Positions 25,497 through 37,300 are shown, counted from the first letter of the stretch. The stretch: DNA of 64,000 bases from Bin75 sp965200435 (GCA_965200435.1 OZ241337.1:124001-188000), one strand, 5' to 3'. Notes: generated by a model from the letters alone, not told the origin. Program-made: numbers and translations.

Positions 25497-25645
25497 TAAT
25501 GAACCTCTGCTTGAGTGCACTATCGGGCGCATGGCTACGTTGTGTCCTCGCTCAACCCTCACCTATCTCTCTGATACGCTTCGGGTTTCTCTCCGGGACG
25601 CCTTGCCCTGCATCCCGCCATCACACTCAATCAGCGGTTCCCTAA
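25497..25645. repeat. Palindromic ~150 bp element, copy 2, inside the S10 operon
   Basis: Same element as at 12025. Its left end is TAATGAACCTCTGCTT, its right end AATCAGCGGTTCCCTAA. It sits between rpsC and rplP; its outer end contains the rpsC stop codon (TAG at 25642-25644). The transcript here can form a long imperfect hairpin. About 20 nt further in the mRNA there is a run of seven U. Confidence 0.88.
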
Positions 25646-26307
25646 AGCAAATTCAACGAAGCCTCGTCTTTCGCCGCGTTCGGCAATTCGGCATCGCCTT
25701 TATAAATCCACGCCTTCACCCCGATAATCCCCATGGTCGTCCGGGCCTCCGCAAAACCATAATCGACATCTGCCCTGAGCGTGTGAAGCGGAACCCGGCC
25801 TTCCCGGTACCATTCCGTCCGGGCAATTTCATTTCCGCCCAAACGTCCGGCACAGGACACGCGAACGCCCTGAGCACCCAACCGTAGTGCCGATGCCACA
25901 CTCCTTTTCATGGCACGTCGAAATGAGACGCGCTTCTCCAATTGCAAGGCGATATTTTCAGAAACAAGCTGCGCGTCTAATTCCGGCTTCTTGATTTCCT
26001 TGACCGTCACGTAGACTTCCCGGCCATATCGTTGCTCCAGCATCGCCTTCAACTTATCGACTTCCGCGCCTTTTCTCCCAATGATAATACCGGGACGGGC
26101 CGTATAAATGATCACTTTTACCTGATTCCCGGAACGTTCGATTTCGACACGCGAAATACCGGCATGAAACAACCGGGATTTGACGGTTTTCCGAATTTCC
26201 ACGTCTTCATGCAGCAACTTCACAAAATCTTTTCTGGCGCACCACCGAGAATTCCACGTTCTGGTATACCCCAGCCTGAACCCATATGGATGTGTTTTTT
26301 GTCCCAT
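25642..26307 (-). CDS. rpsC: 30S ribosomal protein S3
   Basis: 221 residues. MGQKTHPYGFRLGYTRTWNS-type start; KH domain with VIIYTARPGIIIGRKGAEVD (GxxG loop); C-terminal half with RTEWYREGRVPLHTLRADVD. S3 lines the mRNA entry and binds the mRNA. The gene stops at the edge of the element. 50 bp after rplV. Confidence 0.98.
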   Translation of the reverse strand: MGQKTHPYGFRLGYTRTWNSRWCARKDFVKLLHEDVEIRKTVKSRLFHAGISRVEIERSGNQVKVIIYTARPGIIIGRKGAEVDKLKAMLEQRYGREVYVTVKEIKKPELDAQLVSENIALQLEKRVSFRRAMKRSVASALRLGAQGVRVSCAGRLGGNEIARTEWYREGRVPLHTLRADVDYGFAEARTTMGIIGVKAWIYKGDAELPNAAKDEASLNLL

Positions 26308-26357
26308 CTTTCGACTGACCTCACTCCGCCAACTGCAACGGCTGGCTTGCGCTTCGC

Positions 26358-26705
26358 CTAGGAATCCTCCTTCGCCGGGGAAACCGCAATCGTCACGTGA
26401 CTGGTTCGCTTATGAATGGGATTCGCCCTACCCATGGACCTAGCCCGAAACCGTTTTAACACAGGACCGCCATTCACGTAGGCCTTTGAGATTTTCAAAG
26501 ACTCGGAATCCCCTAACTCCTGCCGCTCAGCGTTCGCAACGGCAGAGTTCAACACCTTTTCGACAACCGGAGCAGCGGCCCTGGGCAAATATTTGAGGAC
26601 GGTCAACGCTTCAGCCACATCGCGCCCGCGAATCAAATCGATGACCAGCCGCACTTTTCGCGGCGTCATTCTGAGATAACGCAAGACTGCTTTTGCTTCG
26701 GCCAT
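26358..26705 (-). CDS. rplV: 50S ribosomal protein L22
   Basis: 115 residues. LRYLRMTPRKVRLVIDLIRG at the start and the C-terminal RFRARSMGRANPIHKRTSH (tunnel loop and tail) identify L22, which reaches into the exit tunnel and is one contact of macrolide resistance mutations. Between rpsS and rpsC. Confidence 0.98.
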   Translation of the reverse strand: MAEAKAVLRYLRMTPRKVRLVIDLIRGRDVAEALTVLKYLPRAAAPVVEKVLNSAVANAERQELGDSESLKISKAYVNGGPVLKRFRARSMGRANPIHKRTSHVTIAVSPAKEDS

Positions 26706-26739
26706 GAGGTTCCTTCCCTGCCTTTACACCCATGCCACA

Positions 26740-27027
26740 CTATTTCAGTGGAACGGCTTTTTCCGATTTGGCGGCTCCATGCCCCTTAAAAAACCGGGTC
26801 GGAGAAAATTCCCCGAGTTTGTGTCCAACCATGTTCTCCGTCACGTAGACCGGAATAAACTTTTTTCCGTTGTGCACCGCAAACGTATGACCAATCATTT
26901 CAGGAATAATCGTCGAGCGACGAGCCCAGGTTTTAATGATTTTCAAATCACGAGACGCGTTCATCTTATCCACCTTTTCCATGAGGTGAGAATCGACAAA
27001 TGGTCCCTTACGAATCGAACGCGGCAT
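26740..27027 (-). CDS. rpsS: 30S ribosomal protein S19
   Basis: 95 residues: MPRSIRKGPFVDSHLMEKV, WARRSTIIPEMIGHTFAVHN and GHKLGEFSPTRFFKGHG are the S19 pattern. It sits in the 30S head with S13. 15 bp after rplB. Confidence 0.98.
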   Translation of the reverse strand: MPRSIRKGPFVDSHLMEKVDKMNASRDLKIIKTWARRSTIIPEMIGHTFAVHNGKKFIPVYVTENMVGHKLGEFSPTRFFKGHGAAKSEKAVPLK

Positions 27028-27042
27028 CGACGTTGGTTCTCC

Positions 27043-27870
27043 TTATTTCGTCCGCCGGGAAATAATGAATTGCGACGACGATTTTTTCTTCCGAGTCTTG
27101 AAGCCTTTGGTTGGGACACCCCAGGGGGAAACGGGATGGGGATTCCCCTGTCCGGATTTCCCTTCCCCACCACCATGCGGATGATCAACCGGATTCATCA
27201 CGACCCCTCGTACGTGAGGCCGCCTCCCCATCCATCTCGAACGACCGGCCTTTCCTACCGAGACATTCTCGTGATCAAGATTACCAATTTGCCCAACGGT
27301 CGCCATACACGTTCCCAGAATCCGACGCATTTCGCCAGAGACCAAACGGACCTGCACGTATCGCCCTTCCCGCCCCATCACCTGACAAGCAGAGCCGGCA
27401 CTCCTCGCTACTTGGGCACCCTTCCCCGGCTTGAGTTCAATGTTATGAATAGTGGTGCCAAGCGGCATCAACGACAAAGGAAGCGCATTTCCCGGACGAA
27501 TGTCAGAATCCGGGCCGGCCTGAATCGAATCCCCCGCCGACAAGCCAATGGGAGCCAGAATATATCGTTTTTCCCCATCCGCATACGCAATCAACGCAAT
27601 ACGTGCCGACCGATTGGGATCATATTCTACCCTGACGACTTTACCGGGCACACCGACTTTATCTCTCTTGAAATCAACGACGCGATACAGGCGCTTATGC
27701 TCGCCGCCACGAAATCTGGTCGTAATTCTCCCAAAGTTGTTTCGACCTCCGGAGCGAGACAAGGACATCGTCAAGCCTTTTTCAGGCGGGTCTTTGGACA
27801 GGCTTTTGTCCTTGATTGCCGTCATGCCTCGACGACCGGGCGACGTCGGACGATAGGGCTTAGTCTGCAT
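27043..27870 (-). CDS. rplB: 50S ribosomal protein L2
   Basis: 275 residues. It contains GRNNFGRITTRFRGGEHKR, the SH3-like domain, and near the C-terminus VMNPVDHPHGGGEGKSGQG with the His at the peptidyl transferase centre. L2 is needed for subunit joining. Follows rplW. Confidence 0.98.
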   Translation of the reverse strand: MQTKPYRPTSPGRRGMTAIKDKSLSKDPPEKGLTMSLSRSGGRNNFGRITTRFRGGEHKRLYRVVDFKRDKVGVPGKVVRVEYDPNRSARIALIAYADGEKRYILAPIGLSAGDSIQAGPDSDIRPGNALPLSLMPLGTTIHNIELKPGKGAQVARSAGSACQVMGREGRYVQVRLVSGEMRRILGTCMATVGQIGNLDHENVSVGKAGRSRWMGRRPHVRGVVMNPVDHPHGGGEGKSGQGNPHPVSPWGVPTKGFKTRKKKSSSQFIISRRTK

Positions 27871-27925
27871 CGCCTATGACCTTTTCCTTCCCAGCCCTGA
27901 AAGGCCTGCGTGCAACGATGACGGC

Positions 27926-28219
27926 CTAAGCACTTTCATAGAGCTCCACCTTTTCTCCCTCATGAAGCGTGACGATGGCCTTTTTCCAATCCGGCCGTTT
28001 CCCAAGAAAGCGCCCTTGACGCTTCTTCTTGCCCATGACCTTCATGATATTCACGGACTTCACTTTGACTTTAAGAACCGACTCCACAGCCTGACGAACC
28101 TCGATTCGATTCACGTCATTTTGCACGACAAAGGCGATCCGGTTGGCGGACTCCTGCAGGCCCGTGATTTTTTCGGTCAATAACGGCTTCACCAGGACGT
28201 CAAATGGATCACGCCTCAC
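27926..28219 (-). CDS. rplW: 50S ribosomal protein L23
   Basis: 97 residues from GTG at 28219, whose GTGA overlaps the rplD stop. The same frame stays open to 28648 inside rplD, but that stretch is only rplD read out of frame. Core motif: VLVKPLLTEKITGLQES, then VNRIEVRQAVESVLKVKV and GRFLGKRPDWKKAIV. L23 is the main docking site for SRP and trigger factor at the tunnel exit. Confidence 0.95.
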   Translation of the reverse strand: MRRDPFDVLVKPLLTEKITGLQESANRIAFVVQNDVNRIEVRQAVESVLKVKVKSVNIMKVMGKKKRQGRFLGKRPDWKKAIVTLHEGEKVELYESA

Positions 28220-28839
28220 GACCACAACTCCTGCACGCTCGGAAACTCGCCCTTCAACACCACAAGAGTCTGGTAGCGAAGCATGTCGTACACCGTGAGT
28301 TCTTCCGGCGGCACAGCTTTCACGTGAGCCAAATTCCTCGTCGCGCGAAAGACAGCATGGTTGGCATTGCCCACCACGAACAGCACAGTGCCGGTCACCC
28401 CCAGTTGCCTCACCGCCTTGGCCATCAATTTGGTCTTGGGTTCCGGAAGCGAGAGATCGGAAAGAACCAGAAGTTCTCCGGCTGCCTTTTTGGACGACAG
28501 AACGCTCTGCATCGCTTTGCGATACATTTTTTTCGACATGGCGGACTGATAATTCCTGGGCCGAGGTCCAAACACCGTCCCGCCGTGACGCCACACCGGC
28601 GAACGATTCGACCCCGCGCGAGCCCGTCCCGTGTGCTTCTGCCTCCACGGTTTTTTCCCTGTTCCCCTTACCTCACTGCGACCCTTCGTACTTGCGGTCC
28701 CTTGCCGACGCGAAGCCAACTGCATCACGACAGCGGCATGGACCAGCACACCGTGAGGATCGGCCCCGAATACGCGTTCGCTCACTTCAACGACACCCGC
28801 AGCCTTCTTGTGTTGGTCTACGACTTCTATCGAGGTCAT
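28216..28839 (-). CDS. rplD: 50S ribosomal protein L4
   Basis: 207 residues. The tunnel loop is visible: TKGRSEVRGTGKKPWRQKHT, then GRARAGSNRSPVWRHGG. In E. coli L4 represses the S10 operon; there is no evidence for or against here. 9 bp after rplC, and the stop overlaps the rplW GTG. Confidence 0.98.
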   Translation of the reverse strand: MTSIEVVDQHKKAAGVVEVSERVFGADPHGVLVHAAVVMQLASRRQGTASTKGRSEVRGTGKKPWRQKHTGRARAGSNRSPVWRHGGTVFGPRPRNYQSAMSKKMYRKAMQSVLSSKKAAGELLVLSDLSLPEPKTKLMAKAVRQLGVTGTVLFVVGNANHAVFRATRNLAHVKAVPPEELTVYDMLRYQTLVVLKGEFPSVQELWS

Positions 28840-28848
28840 GCCGACGTC

Positions 28849-29472
28849 CTATCCTCCTGCCTTTCGAATAAGAAGCAATCCTCCCACGGGACCGGGAACG
28901 GCCCCTTCGATAAGGACAAGATTTTCTTCCGGCCTGGTTTCGATCACGGTCAATCCTTGCACCGTGACACGCTTATTTCCCATTTGCCCAGGAAGCTCCT
29001 TATTTTTCAACACGCGAGAGGGATAGGAACTGCAACCGATGGACCCCGGCGCACGATGAAACATGGAACCGTGACTGGCCGGCCCCCCACCGAAATTGTG
29101 TCGCTTCATAACGCCTTGAAACCCTTTTCCCTTAGAGGCCCCCCGGACGTGAACCACCTCACCTTTTTCAAAAAGGTCGGCCGTCACGGCGTCCCCCACC
29201 TGACAGTCCGTCACGCCCCGAAACTCCCGCAAATACCTGAACAGCCTCTCCTGCCCGGAAGAACGAAGATGCCCCACCTGGGCCTTGGTGAGCTTTCGCT
29301 CCTGAACCTCAGAATAACCAAGCTGCACGGCATCGTACCCATGACGATCCTTGGTCTTCACGGCCGTGACACGACAAGGACCCGCCTCAATCACCGTCAC
29401 GGGATGGAGACGACGATGTTCGTCGTAAACTTGCGTCATGCCCAATTTTTTTCCTATCAACCCGCTAATCAC
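28849..29472 (-). CDS. rplC: 50S ribosomal protein L3
   Basis: 207 residues. MISGLIGKKLGMTQVYDEHR start; the extended loop around KGKGFQGVMKRHNFGGGPA reaches toward the peptidyl transferase centre. Between rpsJ and rplD. Confidence 0.98.
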   Translation of the reverse strand: MISGLIGKKLGMTQVYDEHRRLHPVTVIEAGPCRVTAVKTKDRHGYDAVQLGYSEVQERKLTKAQVGHLRSSGQERLFRYLREFRGVTDCQVGDAVTADLFEKGEVVHVRGASKGKGFQGVMKRHNFGGGPASHGSMFHRAPGSIGCSSYPSRVLKNKELPGQMGNKRVTVQGLTVIETRPEENLVLIEGAVPGPVGGLLLIRKAGG

Positions 29473-29506
29473 GCAGCACCCTGTCGATCCTTGACGTTGA
29501 CGACAT

Positions 29507-29824
29507 CTACAGCTTGATCTCTACGTCCACCCCTGCAGCCAGACTTAATTTCATGAGGGCATCCATGGTCTCCGGGGTGAGCTCAAAGATATCCAACAAA
29601 CGCTTATGGGTTCGGATTTCAAATTGCTCGCGGGACTTCTTATCCGCATGAGTGGATCGCTGAATCGTGAACTTTTCAATGCGAGTGGGAAGCGGAATGG
29701 GACCGGCAACTCGCGCGCCAGTTTGCTTGACGGTCTCCACGATTTCCCTTGCTGATTGATCAAGGATTCGATAATCGAAGCCCTTCAATCGGATACGAAT
29801 ATGCTGACCTACGCTTACCACCAC
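29507..29824 (-). CDS. rpsJ: 30S ribosomal protein S10
   Basis: 105 residues. IRIRLKGFDYRILDQSAREI start, then the loop IPLPTRIEKFTIQRSTHADK and the end LAAGVDVEIKL. S10 (NusE) also takes part in antitermination with NusB/NusG. 28 bp after the tuf gene. Confidence 0.98.
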   Translation of the reverse strand: MVVSVGQHIRIRLKGFDYRILDQSAREIVETVKQTGARVAGPIPLPTRIEKFTIQRSTHADKKSREQFEIRTHKRLLDIFELTPETMDALMKLSLAAGVDVEIKL

Positions 29825-29852
29825 TGGATTCCTTCCTCAGACGATTCCGCGC

Positions 29853-31058
<1,206 letters not shown>

Positions 31059-31155
31059 CTCCCCCTCCCTCTTCGATTGCGAATCTTTTGAGGCTTTGCG
31101 AGAAAGAAACGAGTAACGTCACGTCGCTTTCCTGCCTTTCCAAAAAGTTCTCCCG

Positions 31156-33240
31156 CTACTCTCCACGCTGTTTGCCGACAATCTGATCCGCCAGTTGCCT
31201 GGGAACCGGTTCGTATTGTGCAAATTCCATGGAATAAGTAGCACGCCCCTGCGTCTTCGATCGCAGACTCGTGGCATACCCGAACATTTCTCCAAGGGGA
31301 ACCATGGCCTCCACGGCCTGAGAGCCAACCCTCACCTTGATCCCCTGTACTTTTCCGCGTCGCGAATTCAAATCGCCGATCACGTCGCCCATGAAATCCT
31401 GTGGCACGAGGACCTCCACTTCCATGACCGGTTCAAGGAGAATGGGGTTGGCCTTGCGACAGGCATCGTCAAAGGCCATCGACCCCGCAATTTTAAAGGC
31501 CATCTCACTGGAATCGACTTCATGAAAGGAACCATCAAACAGCGTTACCCGAACATCCCGCATGGCATAGCCCGCCACGACGCCGGACTCCATTCGTTCC
31601 CGCACGCCCTTTTCCACCGCGGGGATGTATTCACGCGGAATAATGCCACCAACAATCTTGTTGACAAACTCAAGCCCCACCCCGGGCTCAGATGGTTCGG
31701 CGCGCAACACCACGTGCCCGTATTGACCGCGCCCACCCGACTGCTTGATATATTTTGCTTCGGCTTCACCTATGCCACGAATCGTTTCGCGATAGGCCAC
31801 CTCGGGCTTGCCGACGTTCGCCTGCACTTTGAATTCCCTGACCAGACGATCGACAATAATTTCCAAATGCAGCTCTCCCATGCCGGAAATGATCGTTTGC
31901 CCGGTCTCTTCATCGGTGCGAACGTGAAAGGATGGATCTTCCTGTGATAGCTTCTCCAAAGAAAAACCCAATTTTTCAAGATCCTGCTTGGTTTTCGGTT
32001 CGACCGCCATGGAAATCACGGGCTCCGGAAATTTGATCACTTCCAACAAAATTTGGTGCTTTTCATCCGACAAGGTGTCACCCGTTCTCGCACCCTTCAT
32101 CCCGACCGCAGCAGCAATGTCTCCGGCATAGACCACATCAATATCTTCGCGCTTATTCGCGTGCATTTTCAGCAAACGCCCGATCCGTTCCCGTTTGCCT
32201 TGGGTGACGTTATACACGTAGGAACCCGTTTCCAAGCGACCGGAATACACACGGAAATACGTGAGTTGCCCGGCAAAGGGATCGGCCGTGATCTTGAAGG
32301 CTAACGCCGAAAACGGCCCTTTATCACTGGCCCGGCAGTGTATTTTCTCGCCACTGGCCGGCTCAATCCCTTCAATTTCCGGAACGTCCAGCGGCGAAGG
32401 AAGGAAATCCACTACGGCATCCAGTAACGGCTGCACACCCTTATTCTTAAACGCCGACCCACATAACACCGGCGTCATACGCATTTGATTCGTCCCCGTG
32501 CGCACGGCACGCTTGATATCCTCCGCTCCCAGCGGATCACCGTTGAGGTACTGCTCAAGCACCGCCTCATCAAATTCGGCAACGGCTTCGAGCATTTTGT
32601 CCCGGTACTCCTGTGCCATCTGCAGAAGGTCCGGTGCGATGTCTTCGACCACAAAACTCGCGCCCAACGTTTCATCCTCAAAGAGGTAGGACTTCATCGA
32701 AACCAGATCAATGACCCCTCGAAAATCCGCCTCTTTTCCGATCGGCAACTGAACCGGAACCGGATTCGCTTCCAGGCGATCAACGATACTTTGCACGCTA
32801 CACGAAAAGTCAGCCCCCACCCGATCCATTTTATTCAAAAAGGCAATACGAGGGACTCGATATTTATCGGCCTGACGCCAGACTGTTTCGGACTGCGGCT
32901 CGACTCCCTGTACCGCATCGAACACGGCCACGGCTCCATCCAACACGCGAAGGGATCGCTCGACTTCAACCGTAAAGTCCACGTGCCCCGGAGTATCGAT
33001 AATGTTGATGCGATGATCGTTCCAGAAACAGGTGGTCGCCGCAGACGTAATCGTAATGCCCCGCTCCCGCTCCTGCTCCATCCAATCCATTTGAGCCGCA
33101 CCTTCGTGCACTTCCCCCATCCGGTGCGAGACACCGGTATAATACAGGATGCGCTCGGTCGTCGTCGTTTTCCCGGCATCAATATGAGCCATGATGCCGA
33201 TATTCCGAGTCCGCTCTAATGGATATTCCCGCCTCACCAT
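31156..33240 (-). CDS. fusA: Elongation factor G
   Basis: 694 residues from ATG at 33240; GGAGGA directly touches this ATG, so the GTG one codon later (33237) may be used. G-domain: GIMAHIDAGKTTTTERIL, DTPGHVDFTVEVERSLRVLD and FLNKMDRVGADF. Four further domains follow. It drives translocation and, with RRF, ribosome recycling. In the rpsL-rpsG-fusA-tuf order. Confidence 0.97.
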   Translation of the reverse strand: MVRREYPLERTRNIGIMAHIDAGKTTTTERILYYTGVSHRMGEVHEGAAQMDWMEQERERGITITSAATTCFWNDHRINIIDTPGHVDFTVEVERSLRVLDGAVAVFDAVQGVEPQSETVWRQADKYRVPRIAFLNKMDRVGADFSCSVQSIVDRLEANPVPVQLPIGKEADFRGVIDLVSMKSYLFEDETLGASFVVEDIAPDLLQMAQEYRDKMLEAVAEFDEAVLEQYLNGDPLGAEDIKRAVRTGTNQMRMTPVLCGSAFKNKGVQPLLDAVVDFLPSPLDVPEIEGIEPASGEKIHCRASDKGPFSALAFKITADPFAGQLTYFRVYSGRLETGSYVYNVTQGKRERIGRLLKMHANKREDIDVVYAGDIAAAVGMKGARTGDTLSDEKHQILLEVIKFPEPVISMAVEPKTKQDLEKLGFSLEKLSQEDPSFHVRTDEETGQTIISGMGELHLEIIVDRLVREFKVQANVGKPEVAYRETIRGIGEAEAKYIKQSGGRGQYGHVVLRAEPSEPGVGLEFVNKIVGGIIPREYIPAVEKGVRERMESGVVAGYAMRDVRVTLFDGSFHEVDSSEMAFKIAGSMAFDDACRKANPILLEPVMEVEVLVPQDFMGDVIGDLNSRRGKVQGIKVRVGSQAVEAMVPLGEMFGYATSLRSKTQGRATYSMEFAQYEPVPRQLADQIVGKQRGE

Positions 33241-33359
33241 TCCTCCACAGAAAATCACGACTGCCGCAGTACGTCCAAACCCAAACGTTCAATCCGAACA
33301 CGGATTGAGAAAAAAGACTTACACGTGGAGGGTGGCTCGACTACAACAAGAAGAAACCG

Positions 33360-33830
33360 CTACCAACGGTAATGGGCAAACGCACGATTAGCCTCGGCCA
33401 TTCTGTGCGTCTCATCCCGTTTTTTGACTGCAACTCCTGTACTATTGGCAGCATCGAGTAACTCGGCGGCAAGCTTGTCCTGCATACTTTTTCCCGTTCG
33501 AGACTGGGCACTACGTTTAATCCATCGAAAGGCCAAGGCCACTTGCCTGACAGGTCGGATCTCAACGGGGACTTGGTACGACGCACCACCCACCCGTCTC
33601 GATTTCACTTCCACCATTGGCTTAACGTTGCCAAGTGCAGAGTGAAAAACCCTCAAAGGGTCACTGCCCGTCTTCTGTTGAATGACATCGAACGCCCCAT
33701 AACACACACGCTGGGCTGTACTCTTTTTCCCTCTCGCCATAAGAATATTGATAAACTTCCCTACAAGGGGATCCCGATATTTGGCATCAGCCACGGGAGT
33801 TCTTATGACGGCACTTCGACTACGAGACAT
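33360..33830 (-). CDS. rpsG: 30S ribosomal protein S7
   Basis: 156 residues, full length: DPLVGKFINILMARGKKSTA, then VEVKSRRVGGASYQVPVEIR and the C-terminal HRMAEANRAFAHYRW. S7 nucleates the 30S head and in E. coli represses the str operon. Between rpsL and fusA. Confidence 0.98.
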   Translation of the reverse strand: MSRSRSAVIRTPVADAKYRDPLVGKFINILMARGKKSTAQRVCYGAFDVIQQKTGSDPLRVFHSALGNVKPMVEVKSRRVGGASYQVPVEIRPVRQVALAFRWIKRSAQSRTGKSMQDKLAAELLDAANSTGVAVKKRDETHRMAEANRAFAHYRW

Positions 33831-33865
33831 ATCGCGACAACACCCGTCCCCACCTCAAGCCTTGG

Positions 33866-34237
33866 CTATTTCGGCCTTTTCGCTCCATACTTGGAACGAC
33901 TCTGTTTGCGGTTGGCGACGCCCACCGCATCGAGCGCCCCCCTGACCAAATGATACCGCACGCCAGGCAAGTCCTTCACCCTGCCACCACGTACAAGCAC
34001 GATGGAATGCTCCTGCAAGTTATGCCCCATGCCCGGAATGTAGGTCGTCACCTCAACGCCCGTGGTCAAACGTACACGAGCCACTTTCCGTAACGCGGAA
34101 TTCGGCTTTTTCGGAGTTGTGGTGTAGACACGCAGGCAGACCCCTCGTCGCTGCGGGCACCGGTTAAGGGCCGGGCTCTTACTCTTTGACTTTGGGGCCT
34201 GACGACCTTTTCTGACAAGCTGATTTACCGTTGGCAT
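33866..34237 (-). CDS. rpsL: 30S ribosomal protein S12
   Basis: 123 residues from ATG at 34237 (MPTVNQLVRKGRQAPKSKS); a frame six codons longer is not needed. The decoding loops TPKKPNSALRKVARVRL and the later GGRVKDLPGVRYH carry the Lys residues seen in streptomycin-sensitive strains. First gene after a near-consensus promoter. Confidence 0.98.
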   Translation of the reverse strand: MPTVNQLVRKGRQAPKSKSKSPALNRCPQRRGVCLRVYTTTPKKPNSALRKVARVRLTTGVEVTTYIPGMGHNLQEHSIVLVRGGRVKDLPGVRYHLVRGALDAVGVANRKQSRSKYGAKRPK

Positions 34238-34294
34238 ATCACAAGGCTCTCTCAAAATCCGTCATAAATTCAATTCTCTCGGACAACCTTTCAA

Positions 34295-34323
34295 TTGTAA
34301 TGAGAGAAGCATGATGTGTCAAG
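34295..34323 (-). promoter_or_regulatory. Strong sigma-70 promoter before rpsL (str operon)
   Basis: TTGACA at 34318-34323 and TACAAT at 34295-34300 with a 17 bp spacer, starting 18 bp after the rpoC stop and about 60 bp before the rpsL ATG. This gives rpsL-rpsG-fusA-tuf and the following ribosomal genes a start of their own. Confidence 0.72.
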
Positions 34324-34340
34324 ACAAAACACTCCATAAA

Positions 34341-37300
34341 CTACATGGGTTGCATCTGCAACTCTTCCCCTTGAGGAACCGTCAACCCACTATCATCCTC
34401 GATTGTTTTTTCCTCAGGAGCAGGCACAAAGGTTTCGCGGTAGTGCGAGAAACCCGTTCCGGCAGGGATCAGACGCCCTACAATGACGTTTTCCTTGAGC
34501 CCTCGTAAATCATCGATGCGACCATTGATGGCGGCTTCAGTGAGAACCCGCGTCGTTTCCTGGAAGGACGCGCCAGAAATGAAACTGTCCGTATTCAGTG
34601 ACGCCTTGGTAATACCCAATAACACCGGTTTCCCGATAGCCGGCTTCCCGCCTTCAGCGAGGACCCGTTGATTTTCATCACTGAAAGCAAATTTCCCCAC
34701 TTGTGCACCGGGCAGGAAGTTCGTATCTCCGGGATCTTCGATGCGGATTTTCTTCAACATCTGTCTCGCAATAATTTCAATGTGCTTGTCGTTAATCGAT
34801 ACCCCCTGCAAGCGATACACTTCTTGAACCTGATTCACCAGGTAGCGCTGCAACTCCCGGGGACCTAACACGTTCAGAATATCATGGGGATTCGCCGAGC
34901 CATCCATGAGAGGTTCACCGGCACGCACCCAATCCCCTTCATGCACGTTAACGTGCTTTCCTCGAGGGATGAAGTATTCTTTCACGTCTCCCATCTTGTT
35001 ATCCACGACGATCTTTCGCATCCCCTTCACAAAACCACCGAAGGAGACCTCGCCGTCGATTTCACTGATCACGGCTTGCTCCTTGGGTTTTCTCGCCTCA
35101 AACAATTCAGCTACTCTTGGCAAGCCCCCCGTAATGTCTTTGGTTTTCGTGGTTTCCCGAGGGATTTTCGCCAATACGTCTCCGGAATGCACGATCGCGC
35201 CTTTTTCCACGAAGATATGGGCACCCACGGGAAGAAGATAGCGAGCCGGTGCACCCGAACCCGGCAATTTCACGGTCTTCCCATCGTCGTCTTTGATTGA
35301 CACTCGAGGACGAAGGTTGGTGCCGGATTGCTCAATGACCACCTTGCGGGACAGACCGGTGATTTCGTCGACCTCTTCCTTCATGGTGACGCCTTCGGAG
35401 ATATCGCCATAGGCAATTTTCCCACCCACTTCCGTCAGAATGGTCAACGAATAGGGGTCCCATTCCACCAGCTTCTGCCCCACCGTCACCCGGCCGCCGT
35501 CTTTCACGACAATTTTCGCACCATACACAACAGGGTACTTTTCCCGTTCTCGACCGGAGTCGTCATAGACCGCAATCTTCGCGTTTCGATTCATGACCAC
35601 CCACTCACCCTGTTTATTCAGGACCGCCACGTGGCGATTGTGAAAATCAGTATTTTTCTTGGCATCGAAACTAAGGTACTTCAAGACGCCATCGTGTCGA
35701 GCCTCAACCACGCTTTGCTCCACGACTTTACTCGCTGTGCCCCCAATGTGGAAAGTCCGCATGGTCAACTGCGTCCCAGGTTCGCCGATGGACTGTGCGG
35801 CGATCACCCCCACGGGCTCACCCAATTCAACCAACTTCCCTCTGGCTAAATCACGACCGTAACACTTTACACAGACCCCCCACCGGGACTGACAGGTCAA
35901 CACCGACCGGATACGGACGTGCCCGATGCCAGCTTCGACCACGGCTTTCACGCGCGTCTCATCCAACTCTTCATTCCCCGGCACCACCACGTCACCAGTC
36001 AACGGATCAAGAATATCTTCCGTCGCAATACGGCCTAAAATTCGTTCCTCAATCGGCTGAATGACCTCGCCGCCTTCGACCAGGGCGGTGACATCGATTC
36101 CATCGGCCGTCCAACAATCTTCCTCGCTCACGATGACGTCCTGAGAAATATCCACCAGCCGCCGCGTCAAGTACCCGGAGTTTGCAGTTTTAAGCGCCGT
36201 GTCCGCCAAACCCTTTCTCGCCCCGTGCGTGGAGATGAAGTATTGGAGAACCGTCAACCCTTCCCGGAAATTCGCGGTGATGGGAGTTTCGATGATTTCA
36301 CCGGAGGGCTTCGCCATCAACCCTCGCATACCTCCCAACTGTCGAATCTGCTGCGAACTCCCCCGTGCACCGGAATCGGCCATCATGAAGATGGGGTTCA
36401 AGGTATCTTCCGGCCCTTGCCCACCGCCGGCTTTGATTTCTTTCATCATCTCATTGGCGACCTGCTCACTCACGTGGGCCCAGATGTCGATGACCTTGTT
36501 GTAGCGCTCACCGTTCGTAATCAGACCCTCACTGTATTGGCGCTCGACCTCGGCGATATCCTTATGCGCCTTACCCAGCAGCACTTCCTTTCTAGTCGGG
36601 ATATGCATATTGTCGATACACAAGGAAACCCCGGCCTTCGTGGCATAGTAAAAGCCCAGGTCCTTCAGCTTATCGAGCATCTTGACTGTTTCGTGCAGCC
36701 CGACTTCACGATAGACCGCATCGATCAGCTTCGTCATTTCTTTCTTGGTCATAACCCGATTCACGTGGAAAAACCCTATGGAGGCGGGAAGGATTTCCCC
36801 AAACAATACACGCCCGACAGTCGTTTCGACCAAGGCACTGTCGAGGCGCACCTTGACCTTGGCCTGTTCATCCAGTTCACCGGCATCATACGCGATCCGC
36901 ACTTCTTCCGACGAATACAGAACCTTTCCTTCCCCTCGCGCTCCCGGCCGTTCCTGCGTCAACCAATAACATCCCAACACCATATCCTGAGAGGGAATGG
37001 CAAGCGGGCGGCCATTCGCCGGTGACAGCACGTTATTGATGGACATAATCAGGACACGAGCTTCGATCTGGGCTTCGACCGACAGTGGAACGTGCACCGC
37101 CATCTGGTCGCCGTCGAAGTCCGCGTTAAACGCCGCACATACCAACGGATGCAACCGAATGGCCTTGCCTTCAACCAACACGGGATCAAACGCCTGCATG
37201 CCCAACCGATGCAACGTCGGTGCGCGATTCAAAATAACGGGGTGTTCCCGAATTACCTCGTCCAACACGTCCCAGACTTCAGGACGCTCCTTTTCCACGA

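Noticed and set aside
27926..28648. A 240-codon L23 with a long N-terminal domain
   Set aside because: The extension is rplD read in another frame; the GTG at 28219 with GTGA overlap gives a standard 97-residue L23.
28204..29517. A 437-codon plus-strand frame across rplD, rplC and rpsJ
   Set aside because: Antisense shadow of ribosomal protein genes; product has no family character.
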